Shown: positions 1-9,078, counted from the stretch's first letter. The stretch: DNA of 34,893 nt from Candidatus Riflebacteria bacterium HGW-Riflebacteria-2 (GCA_002839435.1 PGYA01000050.1:1-34893), one strand, 5' to 3'. Translations and numbers: made by a program. Notes: generated from the letters alone by a model not told the origin.

Positions 1-147
1 TTGCCTGCTGGATGGCAGGCATGCTCGTCACAAGCTTACGCGAATGAGAAACCTGCCTACGCCCTTGTGATGGTCTTTTAACATGTCTACTTATATTCAC
101 CACAATGTGAGTATACAATGACAGATCACACACATATTCAAGCTTGT
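1..147. repeat. Partial intergenic repeat at the window edge
   Basis: No gene is seen here. Positions 1-70 resemble the distal half of the dispersed repeat at 24266-24445 and 25730-25850. Shared blocks are a TTGCCTG-like start, an ATGAGA-containing block, and CCTGCCTACGCCCTT against CCTGCGCCCTT. The 13-mer TCACAAGCTTACG (28-40) also occurs inside the inverted-repeat element at 23451-23583. The copy is cut by the window edge. This is read by eye and the family boundaries are uncertain. Confidence 0.4.
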
Positions 148-157
148 CAGAGGACTA
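148..157 (-). other. CAGAGGACTA motif, copy 1, downstream of macro gene
   Basis: The 10-mer CAGAGGACTA (minus strand TAGTCCTCTG) occurs three times in this window (also 12730-12739 and 24501-24510), each time at or just past the 3' end of a minus-strand gene. Here the embedded TAG is in frame with the macro gene, nine codons beyond its TGA stop. Function is unknown. Confidence 0.35.
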
Positions 158-181
158 GTCCACTGGCACGTTGGTTCGCTG

Positions 182-646
182 TCATTCTCGAAAGACAACC
201 AGCTTTACAGTGGCATTTGAGCTGAGGCTGGCAAATTCTTCGAGCATGATCTGCTTCGACCATTCTTTGCCGCGGTTGCCCGAGCCTGAACCGATCAAAG
301 GAAACGCCACTGATGCGAAACCTTTGTCTGCAACAATCTGCATGGCAGAGCGTACCGACTGACGAACTGAAAAATCGGTGGCAAACCAAAACAGGTTAAT
401 ACCGGCAACGTGAATGATGGCCTTGAAAGGCAACTTGCCGGCACCGGTCAGGCGGGCACCACCAAGCTCGATCAAGCCCATTCCAGACAACTCGCGAAAT
501 GGGTCGAGACCGGCCTTACGCTTGATTGCTCCGGAAACGCCCTGTGGCAGCAGCAACCACCATGGAAAAATGTTGCGGTTCCAGGCGTTTACGATTACTT
601 CAACATTTTGTTGAAGAATGTCTCCCTCGATGATTTCTGGTATCAT
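182..646 (-). CDS. Macro-domain protein, divergent loop
   Basis: A 154-residue single-domain protein with the macro fold signature. The N-terminus has a GDI segment followed by VEVIVNAWN (the usual form is IVNAAN), then GVSGAIKRKAG, IIHVAG and a late FPLIGSGSGNRG phosphate-loop motif. Macro domains bind ADP-ribose and many remove ADP-ribose or acetyl groups from targets. Two points differ from the YmdB-like pattern. The Gly-rich stretch after VNAWN is replaced by a longer aromatic/hydrophobic segment (NIFPWWLLLPQ). The Asp of the usual GVDGAI is Ser, so hydrolase activity is doubtful and a binding role is possible. The ATG is preceded by AGGAAAA at SD distance. The gene is divergent from the zinc-ribbon gene at 841. 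The fold call is firm; the function is not. Confidence 0.85.
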   Translation of the reverse strand: MIPEIIEGDILQQNVEVIVNAWNRNIFPWWLLLPQGVSGAIKRKAGLDPFRELSGMGLIELGGARLTGAGKLPFKAIIHVAGINLFWFATDFSVRQSVRSAMQIVADKGFASVAFPLIGSGSGNRGKEWSKQIMLEEFASLSSNATVKLVVFRE

Positions 647-840
647 TTTTCCTGCTTTGTGTTATCCATGAAAGCTATACAAAGTCTCATTGTTCCGGTT
701 CGATCCGAAGGCTGCGACCTTCAGCCGGGTTGCTGCCGAACGAGCTTTTATAAAGTCAAACAAGTGATGCGATTCTAACTGCAAATTAGATGATGCCGCT
801 TAACTTACGTTGTGGTAGATTTTATCAGATACTGGGTAAT

Positions 841-1407
841 ATGGACAACATCACTCTCATAACTCTCAAATGCTCGAACTGCTCGGCGTCTTTGCAGATA
901 TCCGATAAGCTTGACCGTTACATCTGCAACTACTGTGGCACCGAGCATGCCCTGTTGCATAATTCAGGTGGCTTTTTTTTCAGGCGGCTTGAAGAGAAGC
1001 TCGATAATCTCGAAAAGATAACGGAAAAGGGCAATGCGGAACTGGCGATAAAGCGTCTGCGCAGCGATCTGGCCACAAGAACGCACCAGTATGAAGTTAT
1101 GATGAGTGAAAAAGATGACCTGACGCGACTACTAGACAGCCGCCGAGCCGATGCCGTCACGTCAATAATTGTTACCGCAGCTGTTCAAGCAGCGATTCTT
1201 GCGATCAATTTCCCGCTGCAGATATATGCCCTGGCCCAGCTTGCAGTTGTTATCAACGTTTTTTACCACTTGTCGCTGATTGGGAAGATCCAGGCAGAAC
1301 GCCAGAAAACCGCCGAAAAGTTCAGGCCGGAACTCGAACGAATCAGAGGCGACATCGATGTGCTTGAAATCAAAATCAGAAAAAAGATCAAGCTCGCCGA
1401 CAGCTGA
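841..1407 (+). CDS. Zinc-ribbon, coiled-coil membrane protein, hypothetical
   Basis: A protein of about 188 residues, not assigned to a named family. The N-terminus carries a zinc ribbon with two CxxC knuckles (KCSNCSAS and CNYCGTE). Next comes a charged, helical, probably coiled-coil stretch (REEKLDN-like, roughly residues 50-100). A hydrophobic region then fits two membrane spans separated by a short turn, and the C-terminal helix is basic. This order suggests a membrane protein with cytoplasmic metal-binding and coiled-coil parts. The frame is open from an ATG at 790, but that start lacks an SD and adds 17 residues unlike the zinc-ribbon start. The ATG at 841 has a weak GGG upstream and is preferred. 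The gene converges on the DUF3999-like gene with an 11-bp gap. Confidence 0.6.
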   Translation: MDNITLITLKCSNCSASLQISDKLDRYICNYCGTEHALLHNSGGFFFRRLEEKLDNLEKITEKGNAELAIKRLRSDLATRTHQYEVMMSEKDDLTRLLDSRRADAVTSIIVTAAVQAAILAINFPLQIYALAQLAVVINVFYHLSLIGKIQAERQKTAEKFRPELERIRGDIDVLEIKIRKKIKLADS

Positions 1408-1418
1408 GTGCTCTTGAA

Positions 1419-4262
1419 TTATGGCTTGTCAGATTCGGGCGGATCGACTGGCTTTGTTTCTGATGATGCGCTGTCTGCTGGCTGCGGCTTTTCAGGAGTA
1501 ACTGGCGGCGTTTCGCCGGTTTCAGAAGGCTTGGTATCAGCATGCTCTGCTGTAGCTGACGATTCAGATGCCGGAGCAGAAGCCTGGTCAGCAGGTGGGG
1601 CAGCGGCGACTGTCTGAGATGCCTTTTCGTCTTCGGGGAAAAGCCTGATGATGATAACAATCAGAAGCAGCGTAACGACGCCGAGAACGACATAAAGCCC
1701 CCACCCGGTTTCACTGAAAGCTTCGTTGAACTGGCGCTTGATATCGAGATCGCCGGTAAAAGCCGCGGCCTCGCCGAGCTTTATGCGATTTGGCTCGTTC
1801 TTCAGCATGTGATCCTTAATCAGTGCCAGATCGTAAACCGGAGCGCGGGCCTTGCTATTGCCGCCGTAAAGCTGGTATTCGCCGGCTTCGGCCGCATGGA
1901 AAAACAGAGATTCGGTATAGTAGGTGGCTTCAACGGCAGAAATTTCGATCGGGCTGTTGTCGCCATGCGCGATAACCAGCCGCAGCTCGGTTTCACCTTC
2001 ACGCAGCCCAGAAAGTTGAATCTCCAGCACAGTGCTGCTTTCGCTGCGGCTTGTCCAGGGGGCTTTCTTGAATGTCTGCCAGCCGAGACGACCGGGCTTG
2101 CTGGTTTCAAGAACTGCCTCGCGACTGAAAACACCTGAGCTGTGGATCCGCAGCGACTGCCACTGTTTTGAGGCCGCCGGAAGTTTTATCTCACAGGTGG
2201 TAGTATTAGCTGCCTTATCGTATACAGGATTTACAAAAATATCTGCTTTGGCCTTTTCAGATGCGCCGGCAAAGAAAGGAACCTGCCGATCATTTTTTAC
2301 CAGCCGCTGCCCTTTTTTGTTGTCATCGAGCGAAGCCTGCATATTAAGCCCAAGCTGATAAAATCCAGGGGTTGTGACAGAGAAAGTCGCCACCCATGAG
2401 TAGCCTGCATTACTAAACGGCGCGCCCTGATCGATGGGCTTTGAGTCCGTAGACATATCAGCAATAGTCAGAACCGGCCCGGGCGGGATCTTTGTCGGCG
2501 TCATGTCGAGCAGTTCCTGCTGAATTATCGCAAGATCGTAGGTCGGTGCACGAACTGCCGGATTCCCTCCGAAAAGCTCATATTCTCCAGCTTCATGCGC
2601 AATAAAAAACAGATCATGAGCACTATACAACCCGCTGATTCCATATATATCGAGAGGCTGATTGCTGCCATGATCTACATGCATGCGGATCTCGGTCTGA
2701 TCCTCGGGAAAACCACGCAAACTCATGGTTAAGGCAGATTCGCCGTCGTTACGATTTTTCCACTGACGCGTCTCCCATGGCTGCCAGCTGACCTTGCCGG
2801 CGACATGTCTTTCAAACAAAATGTTACGCTCAAATATACCGCGAGCATATATTCGCAGCGCATGCAAACTCGCGCCCTGCGGCAATTTCATCAGATAAGT
2901 AGTGCGATTGGCGGCCTGGTCATAAGAGCTTTCGGCAATCACAGCAAGATGCCGAACTTCGCTTCTACCCAGAAAATATGGCACCTGGATCTCATCTTTC
3001 ACAATTCTCAATGAATCCTGAAAGCGATCAAGTCCTATCTTAGAATCGGTTACCAGTTGATAAAAACCGGGACTGTCAACATTGAATGCAGACTTCCAGG
3101 CGTAGCCTGCCGAATTGAACGGGCCACCTTTAAGAGAATAGTTTTTCAGCAGGTTTTCTGAGCGCCATTCGCCGCGCTCTTTGAGATTACCGACGATGAG
3201 CTTTTCAGCAACCCGGCCGCTAACACCGGGGTTTTCCATAATTATGGCCGGCTTATTCAAACCGGTTCTAAAAATCCACTCACCAGGCTGATCAATAGCA
3301 AAAACAACTGTCGGAAGCCTTGCCAACACCTTTACCTGATCAACTCTGCCAAAATAATTGTCTGACACAAGCCTGATCAGCATGACTCTATGTTTCCATA
3401 CGCGGGAACAGTCGATCGTAAGCTTGAGCGGTTCGCTGCCGATTGCCTCTACCCTGCCCTGAGTCACCAGTCCAAAATCGCGGCGACCGAGCTGCATGCT
3501 TTCGAAGCCGATCTCCCAGCTACCTTTGAACGGGGCTGCTGTCTTAACTTCAAGCGTTTCGAGAGAAAGGCCTGAACCCGGCAACATGACACGCAACTCA
3601 GAGCCATTATCAATGGTAGCTTCTTCAAATAATGGCCGCAGTTCTTCTCGCACATAATCGCTGCCCATCCTCTTTGCTGTTACCCTGACCGAACGCACGA
3701 AAACAGGAATCTTGGAGAAATCACGGTCATAGCCGCTGAAAGTCAGGCGAACCGCAGAGTATGCTGCTGCCGGCACGTCGGCCCAGACGGCCAGAGCACC
3801 GCGATCGCGCTGAACCGCCACACCTGTCGCCAGCATCTGCCATTTTCCGTCAAGCTCGCATTCAATGTCTGCCTTACCAGCGTAGTTATCGTAATCAATT
3901 TCAGCCCTGACAAAATTGAAAGAGTAGCCGGCAGGTAGATTTGATTCTATAACCAGCCGACGATCATCGAGCAACTCGCGTTTCTGCGGCTGCAGATCCA
4001 TGAGCTGATGTTCACCGGCCGAACGCCAGGACAATTCGAAGGCACGCGAATTGCCATCAGGGCCAAAAAGCGAAAGATCAAGTGATTCGGCGCGATCTTT
4101 GCGGGTATACATCTCGTGCAGTTCAGCCGGCAGCACAGCCTCAACCAGGCCAGTGGCGTCTGCTGTAATACTTCCCTGAGAATGCCAACTATCTTCTGCA
4201 ACCGCAAATGAAGGGGTTACCAGCAACGCAAGAATAATGATAATTTTGCAGATGTTCTTCAT
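1419..4262 (-). CDS. DUF3999-like exported protein with duplicated C-terminal module
   Basis: A 947-residue protein with a signal peptide (MKNICKIIIILALLVTPSFA), a long beta-rich extracytoplasmic region, one membrane span at about 852-876 (GLYVVLGVVTLLLIVIIIRL) and a Pro/Ser/Glu-rich cytoplasmic tail. A module of about 235 residues occurs twice. The copies are marked by FNSAGYAW (about 383) and FSNAGYSW (about 616), by VPYFLG and VPFFAG, and by GGNPAVRAPTYDLA (about 562) and GGNSKARAPVYDLA (about 800). The GN-x-A-x-APxYDLA ending is typical, from memory, of DUF3999, a family often found beside DUF2339. The start has GGAG seven bases upstream, overlapping the end of the DUF2339 gene, and the two genes are 4 bp apart, so translation is probably coupled. 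Cellular role unknown; a surface or envelope partner of the DUF2339 protein is likely. Confidence 0.7.
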   Translation of the reverse strand: MKNICKIIIILALLVTPSFAVAEDSWHSQGSITADATGLVEAVLPAELHEMYTRKDRAESLDLSLFGPDGNSRAFELSWRSAGEHQLMDLQPQKRELLDDRRLVIESNLPAGYSFNFVRAEIDYDNYAGKADIECELDGKWQMLATGVAVQRDRGALAVWADVPAAAYSAVRLTFSGYDRDFSKIPVFVRSVRVTAKRMGSDYVREELRPLFEEATIDNGSELRVMLPGSGLSLETLEVKTAAPFKGSWEIGFESMQLGRRDFGLVTQGRVEAIGSEPLKLTIDCSRVWKHRVMLIRLVSDNYFGRVDQVKVLARLPTVVFAIDQPGEWIFRTGLNKPAIIMENPGVSGRVAEKLIVGNLKERGEWRSENLLKNYSLKGGPFNSAGYAWKSAFNVDSPGFYQLVTDSKIGLDRFQDSLRIVKDEIQVPYFLGRSEVRHLAVIAESSYDQAANRTTYLMKLPQGASLHALRIYARGIFERNILFERHVAGKVSWQPWETRQWKNRNDGESALTMSLRGFPEDQTEIRMHVDHGSNQPLDIYGISGLYSAHDLFFIAHEAGEYELFGGNPAVRAPTYDLAIIQQELLDMTPTKIPPGPVLTIADMSTDSKPIDQGAPFSNAGYSWVATFSVTTPGFYQLGLNMQASLDDNKKGQRLVKNDRQVPFFAGASEKAKADIFVNPVYDKAANTTTCEIKLPAASKQWQSLRIHSSGVFSREAVLETSKPGRLGWQTFKKAPWTSRSESSTVLEIQLSGLREGETELRLVIAHGDNSPIEISAVEATYYTESLFFHAAEAGEYQLYGGNSKARAPVYDLALIKDHMLKNEPNRIKLGEAAAFTGDLDIKRQFNEAFSETGWGLYVVLGVVTLLLIVIIIRLFPEDEKASQTVAAAPPADQASAPASESSATAEHADTKPSETGETPPVTPEKPQPADSASSETKPVDPPESDKP

Positions 4263-4266
4263 ATAG

Positions 4267-7200
4267 CTACTCCGATTTTGTTAAAAAGCGCTGATAGAGA
4301 TAAGAAACCAGCATCAGCACAATCGCCAGTCCGATGAACGATGCGACTCGATACAGCTGCCCAAGCTTCCACAGATCCATCAGGAATATTTTGCAGCAGG
4401 TCAGCAACACCAGTAGCAGAGCAGCCTGGCGCGCGCGTACCACTTTCCATCTGATGCCCGAAAGCAGCAGACCAATAGAATAAACCAGCCAGCCAAGGCT
4501 ATACCCGAGTTGATGCGCGAGATCGCCTCTGGTCAGCAGACTGAATGGCCGGCCCTTCTGGCCAAACACGCTGGCAATTTCGATATTCAATACATAAAAC
4601 ACCGCCACAGCCAGCGATGTGCCAAAAAAGGCGTTTGGCGGAACCTGGCTCACAGGCCAGGTTTCATCATATTTTCTTCTGGTAAGCCAGATCAGCAGAA
4701 CGATACAGCACGCAAAAAGAGCCGTTGGGGAATTGAGCCCCGGCGACATTTCGCCAAACTGCGCACTGAACCTGAACGGGAAAAGCGCCGTGCGAATGAA
4801 GCCAAGATAAAGCAAAACCAGGCCAGCCAGCCGGAACGGCCGGTCGAGGCGCTTCGGCCAGACCAGCATCAACAGGCCATAGATGATCCAGCCGGCAGCC
4901 GAGCCTATCGCCATTCCGGCAGTTTTCGCCTGGAAAATGTCGAACGGCTGCCCCGGTTGCAGAATAGTGCTCTTGATGATCTTGATTGCAAAGAGACCGG
5001 TGATCAGAAGCATGGCGAGAAAGAGGTTCTTGATCGAAATAGAGCTTTCCTGCCAGGGTTCATGTAAAAACAGATAGAGCAGAATGACCATCATTGGCAC
5101 GTAAGCAAGCATCCCAAGGTTGAACAACGGGCTCATGCTGGCGACATAGCTGCCGTAAGCGAATGGGAACCAGATAAGCCAGAGCGTGGCCAGAAAGAGC
5201 AAAATCATGCCAAAAATGCGTATTCCGACCGGTAGGTCCTGATAACGCCAGAGCACAGCGCCGAACAGGCCCCAGAGTGTTACATAGACAATGGTCTGCA
5301 ACAAATCTCCGGACGGCAGAAACTTCAACGTCGAACCGACCTGAACCTGCGAGCCAGCAAAGACATCGGCAACCATAAGGTTTACCAGATAAAAACCAGT
5401 GCCGATCGCCAGCCACATATAGTATTTGCTGATGCTGAACTGGCCGAGATTGTCGTCAGGATAAGGAGCCAGCTTTACTGCCGCAAACAGAGCGGCAGTC
5501 GCAGCCGCAACCGAAAAAACTGCGGCATTGAGGATGATCATACTGTTGGCGCCCTTCATCTGTGGCAAAAACGACAACAACAGATAGAGGCCAATCGGTG
5601 CCAGAGCCGCCGACACCTTGCGCAAACCGTTGTGTTCGATGCGGCGGTTCAACCAGAGCAGCGCGGTTGCCTCAAGCACGAGCACCAGGCCGAGCCAGCC
5701 CTTTTCCAGCAGCAGAATAGGTGTAGCAGAGAGATAAAACAGCAGAACGCCACCGTGGCAGGCTAGAATGCTGTTGCGTTCAGATTTTCCTTCCAGCTGG
5801 CCAAGCAGAACTTTGACGAAAGGCAGCTTGATAAAGGCGAGCAATACCGGTACCCAGCCCGATACCTCGCGGGTCCAGAAGTGGTCGGCTGCATAGACGA
5901 TAAAAATCGCCTGCACCAGCTCAAATATCGGCCAGGCCATCCAGGCAATCCGGTATTTGCGGAAATCCTTGTAAACAATGAACGGCACGGTAAGCGCTGC
6001 AATCAGCAGCAGAGCCGACCACAGCATTGAGTGCAGATACAGGGTGCCGGTCAGGTCCGGGCGCAACGCCCAGCATGCCTGCGCGAAAGCGCCAGAGAAA
6101 AGCGTCATCGCGATCATTATCGAATAACCCATGCGCCGTGCCATTGTCAGCGTAATGGCGCCAAAGCAGAAGAGGGTCACCATTCCAGGGTGCGGGTTCA
6201 GCGGTTTGACGAACGAAAAAGCCGTCGCGAGCAGTATAAAAATGCCCATGATCGGCGTCGAACTCATCCATTCGGTCAGCAGCGGGTTGTTGCGCACGCT
6301 GGTGCCGGTCACCTGCTCATCGATTTTAAGCGTTTCGCTCCACTGCGCAACCCGCTTCAGACACCAGAACATGACCAGCACAACAACAGCACCAGCCAGA
6401 AGAATCAGCGCGTAAACTCCCGAAACGTAGACAATCGGCGCAGCCCAGTAGATCCAGAAGCCGGCGGCAAAAACCAGTATCATCGCCATCACGGCCAGCT
6501 GCAGCAAACCGCCAAACAGCAGGCTGACGATAATGCCGATTACCTGCAGGCCAATTGCCATAGGCCAGAACATTGCCGACATCTTTGGTGTCAGCAGTAT
6601 TGCCAGCAACATCAGCAAAGACATGGCAACCGGAAAAATCCTGAACCACTTCAGAGACAGCTTGTCGATGCCATTGCGGTGAATCAGCAGAATCGGCCCG
6701 ATGCCGCCTGCCAGGCCGTAAACAAAGAAAGCGAGAAACGACCAGACGTTACTGGTAGCTTCAAAGCGGTAAATTGCCCAGAACGCTGCAACAAAAAAGG
6801 TCAGCGCCGAATAGGGAATGACCGCGCCATGCCAGCTGCCATTGCGCAGGGCTAGTGCGACGGCAATACTTATCGCCGCGGCCATCATCCACATCGGCGT
6901 GCAGCCGGCCAGGCTGTGAACCACTACCACGGCCATCAAAAGTATGCTCAAAAATAGAATGATCGCCGACCACTTTGTCGAACTGCTGTTCTGGGGAATC
7001 CAGCCGAGCCTTTCGATAAAAATCGAGAATACCAGCAGGTTGCCGACCCAGGCCAGACCGATCATATAAGACTCCGGCACGGTTGGCGCCAGAAAAGTTG
7101 CGCAGGTCAGCGAAAACAATGTGCCAACAGTTGAGAACAACAAAAGAAAACGTGACTCAAGCCGCTTGATAACCTGATAGATCCCGACGTTAACGATAGC

Positions 7201-8358
7201 CAGGTAAACAAAAAGTGTCAGCAGGTTACCGCGGCCGGTTGAAACCAGCAAGGGTGTCAGATAGGCGCCAATGCCGCCAAGCACCGATATGGCGACACCA
7301 CGATGAAATATCGCCAGCACGAACGCCGCTGCTGATACTGTAACCAGCGTAATGAACCCAAGCGGCTTTTCGAGATAGCCATAATAGAGTGTCGCGGCAA
7401 AAAAGACTGAATATAGAACACCGATACCACCGGCGGCTAAAGTATGTCGCATGGTATCGTAGCGCCCACGCTCAAACTTGAATGAGCCGGCAATCATGCC
7501 AAGACCGACAATGGCACCGATAACGAGTCGCATTATCGGTGAAATCAGGTTTTTATCGATTGAATACTTTACAAAAAAGCCGGCACCGATAAATAGAGCG
7601 ATACCACCAAGCCAGGCAAAAAGATTTGCACCGGTAAACTGTTCCCAGTCGACGCTGTCTTTAAAGCTGTTCCAGCGGTCGCCCCAGTCGGGTTCACCAG
7701 GGTCACCAGGGCCGGACGGGCCGCGCGGCCCACCCGAGTCGCCGCCGACGCCGGCAGCACCAGCCGCCATGCTTCTTTCATATTTTGGTTTCTGGCGCTT
7801 AACAGCCTTCTCTTCCGCTTCGATATCTGGCATTTTTGCACCAGCAACTTCTTCGCAGCTACGTTTCAGCCACTCATACTTAGCGTCTTCCGGCCTGAAT
7901 TCAGCGGCCACAGAAGAACCGGGAACGCTGTCTGAAAAAATTGGTTCCTGCGGTTTGTCCGGCACCTGAGTCTCTGACCCATCAAGAGTACTTTCAACTG
8001 GCTGATCGCTTGCGGGCTTAACGTCACGCCCTTTTTGCGAGAAACTGAGAGAGCCAAAGCCATCATCTGCGGAAATCGGAACTGGCGTATCAGTTAGCGC
8101 AGGCTTTTCGGCAGACGGTTTCAGATTTTGAGCCGGTTCAGGCTGGCTGACTGATGTTGCGTGAGACGCTTGAGCTGCGCGCGCATGCATTTCCTGGCGC
8201 TGTTTGTCGTAAGATTTCTTGAGAGCATTTACTTTGTCTGTGAGGTAGCGGATTCTGTTTTCAAGCTCATCTATTTTCTCTTCAAGCGCCCGCCTGGTTT
8301 TTGCGATTTTCTCGTACACAATAAAGCCAAGAAATACCACCAGTAAAAATTCAAGCAT
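4267..8358 (-). CDS. DUF2339-family giant polytopic membrane protein
   Basis: A 1363-residue protein with four parts. It starts with a short N-terminal hydrophobic segment and then a heptad-rich coiled coil (EEKIDELENRIRYLTDKV, about residues 27-60). A long disordered Pro/Ser/Asp-rich linker follows, and from about residue 230 to the end there are many closely packed membrane spans. The segment WEQFTGANLFAWLGGIALFIG, followed by FFVKYSIDKNLISP, matches the entry into the membrane domain of DUF2339 proteins. The linker includes a Gly-Pro-rich, collagen-like stretch (about residues 205-225, GPRGPSGPGDPGEP). Family members I recall are usually shorter, about 800-1000 residues. The start has GGAGAG eight bases upstream. 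Downstream and coupled is the DUF3999-like gene. Biochemical function is unknown; envelope assembly or transport is only a guess. Confidence 0.85.
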   Translation of the reverse strand: MLEFLLVVFLGFIVYEKIAKTRRALEEKIDELENRIRYLTDKVNALKKSYDKQRQEMHARAAQASHATSVSQPEPAQNLKPSAEKPALTDTPVPISADDGFGSLSFSQKGRDVKPASDQPVESTLDGSETQVPDKPQEPIFSDSVPGSSVAAEFRPEDAKYEWLKRSCEEVAGAKMPDIEAEEKAVKRQKPKYERSMAAGAAGVGGDSGGPRGPSGPGDPGEPDWGDRWNSFKDSVDWEQFTGANLFAWLGGIALFIGAGFFVKYSIDKNLISPIMRLVIGAIVGLGMIAGSFKFERGRYDTMRHTLAAGGIGVLYSVFFAATLYYGYLEKPLGFITLVTVSAAAFVLAIFHRGVAISVLGGIGAYLTPLLVSTGRGNLLTLFVYLAIVNVGIYQVIKRLESRFLLLFSTVGTLFSLTCATFLAPTVPESYMIGLAWVGNLLVFSIFIERLGWIPQNSSSTKWSAIILFLSILLMAVVVVHSLAGCTPMWMMAAAISIAVALALRNGSWHGAVIPYSALTFFVAAFWAIYRFEATSNVWSFLAFFVYGLAGGIGPILLIHRNGIDKLSLKWFRIFPVAMSLLMLLAILLTPKMSAMFWPMAIGLQVIGIIVSLLFGGLLQLAVMAMILVFAAGFWIYWAAPIVYVSGVYALILLAGAVVVLVMFWCLKRVAQWSETLKIDEQVTGTSVRNNPLLTEWMSSTPIMGIFILLATAFSFVKPLNPHPGMVTLFCFGAITLTMARRMGYSIMIAMTLFSGAFAQACWALRPDLTGTLYLHSMLWSALLLIAALTVPFIVYKDFRKYRIAWMAWPIFELVQAIFIVYAADHFWTREVSGWVPVLLAFIKLPFVKVLLGQLEGKSERNSILACHGGVLLFYLSATPILLLEKGWLGLVLVLEATALLWLNRRIEHNGLRKVSAALAPIGLYLLLSFLPQMKGANSMIILNAAVFSVAAATAALFAAVKLAPYPDDNLGQFSISKYYMWLAIGTGFYLVNLMVADVFAGSQVQVGSTLKFLPSGDLLQTIVYVTLWGLFGAVLWRYQDLPVGIRIFGMILLFLATLWLIWFPFAYGSYVASMSPLFNLGMLAYVPMMVILLYLFLHEPWQESSISIKNLFLAMLLITGLFAIKIIKSTILQPGQPFDIFQAKTAGMAIGSAAGWIIYGLLMLVWPKRLDRPFRLAGLVLLYLGFIRTALFPFRFSAQFGEMSPGLNSPTALFACCIVLLIWLTRRKYDETWPVSQVPPNAFFGTSLAVAVFYVLNIEIASVFGQKGRPFSLLTRGDLAHQLGYSLGWLVYSIGLLLSGIRWKVVRARQAALLLVLLTCCKIFLMDLWKLGQLYRVASFIGLAIVLMLVSYLYQRFLTKSE

Positions 8359-8657
8359 TGTTTGTGCTCTCCAACTCTGAAGACATGTGCCTCTATATGA
8401 GTCATATTCTACCCAACCCGCACAGATTATGCATTATTTTTTTTTGGTAACAGCCTATGCTTTGCGTATTCGCGATGAACATCAAACCTTTGCAGTGCAA
8501 TTCCCGGACAAAATCCGCCGTCATTCAACTCTTAAGCATTTTTCTGGATCCTGCGACTTCGCGCAGGATGACTGTAGATCCGTGGCGATTTCTTTGGGCA
8601 TTGGAACCGCTTCTACGGAAATTGCTGTTTGCAGGAAACAACGTTTTTGCGGGCAAT
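8359..8657. other. Intergenic region between DUF2339 gene and the RRM terminator
   Basis: No credible gene. It holds the leader of the DUF2339 gene (A-rich stretch near 8430-8450 on the plus strand) and a hairpin at 8548-8569. The overlapping reading frames here are short and lack SD sites or recognisable domains. Confidence 0.5.
8548..8569. repeat. Intergenic hairpin of a dispersed-repeat type
   Basis: ATCCTGCG (8548-8555) pairs with CGCAGGAT (8562-8569) over a 6-base loop. The surrounding CTGGATCCTGCGACTTCGCG and the following ATGACTG resemble short palindromic repeats that I have seen scattered between genes of many bacteria. There is no U-tract, so it is not an obvious terminator. Confidence 0.4.
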
Positions 8658-8689
8658 AAAAAAACCGCTGCAGCTATAAGCTGCAGCGG
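8658..8689 (-). terminator. Intrinsic terminator of the RRM protein gene
   Basis: A perfect 11-bp stem, CCGCTGCAGCT (8665-8675) with AGCTGCAGCGG (8679-8689), and a 3-base loop. On the minus strand it is followed by seven T residues (A run 8658-8664). It lies 17 bp past the stop of the RRM gene. Confidence 0.9.
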
Positions 8690-8706
8690 CCTTTATTGGC
8701 GGCTAA

Positions 8707-8982
8707 TTAGTAGCGTGAAGGTCTGCGGGGGCGATCTTCGCGCGGCTTGGCTTCATTAACTTTGAGACCACGGCCGTTGATTTCCTTGTTGTTGAGCTGA
8801 GCGATAGCATTCTGTGCTTCGCTTGCTTCTGGCATTTCTACGAAACCAAAACCTTTAGATCTGTTAGTTTCGCGTTCAATGATAACATTGGCGCTAGTAA
8901 CATCACCGTAGGGTCTGAAGAGTTCTTCAAGTTCGGCGTCACGAATGCTGTAAGGAAGGTTTCCAACGTAAATTTTCATCAC
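8707..8982 (-). CDS. Small RRM-family RNA-binding protein
   Basis: A 91-residue protein that is one RNA recognition motif plus a short basic tail. RNP2 is KIYVGNLP at the N-terminus and RNP1 is KGFGFVEM near residue 44, both with the aromatic positions that stack on RNA bases. The tail (PREDRPRRPSRY) is Arg/Pro-rich. Stand-alone bacterial RRM proteins of this size bind RNA and are often stress- or cold-induced; specific targets cannot be read here. The start is ambiguous: GTG at 8982 lies 8 bases after AGGAG and ATG at 8979 lies 11 bases after it, a difference of one residue. It has its own promoter (9079-9108), a leader of about 90 bases with a repeated 8-mer, and a strong terminator, so it is probably monocistronic. 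Confidence 0.93.
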   Translation of the reverse strand: MMKIYVGNLPYSIRDAELEELFRPYGDVTSANVIIERETNRSKGFGFVEMPEASEAQNAIAQLNNKEINGRGLKVNEAKPREDRPRRPSRY

Positions 8983-9020
8983 AAATAGTTCTCCTAAGAT
9001 ATTTCACACTTACTCACCTC

Positions 9021-9050
9021 TATCCCGGAGAACCAAATGCAGTATCCCGG
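9021..9050 (-). promoter_or_regulatory. Direct repeats in the RRM gene leader
   Basis: TATCCCGG occurs at 9021-9028 and 9043-9050 (minus strand CCGGGATA), 22 bases apart, inside the predicted untranslated leader. Paired identical sites in a leader could be a protein-binding or autoregulatory element; this is inference. Confidence 0.3.
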
Positions 9051-9078
9051 TCAATATCGTTCATAATTGCGTAAATAT

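Noticed and set aside
687..712. Possible tRNA-like GGTTCGATCC sequence near the macro gene
   Set aside because: The T-loop-like string is isolated: no acceptor stem, anticodon arm or D-loop could be built around it.
4510..5067. Plus-strand open frame of 185 codons inside the DUF2339 gene
   Set aside because: It lies antisense within a continuous 1363-residue coding frame, has no SD site and no recognisable domain; a shadow of the real gene.
6031..6855. Long plus-strand open frame (274 codons), rich in Arg, Gln and His
   Set aside because: Antisense shadow of the polytopic membrane protein; its composition mirrors the codon pattern of hydrophobic codons on the other strand.
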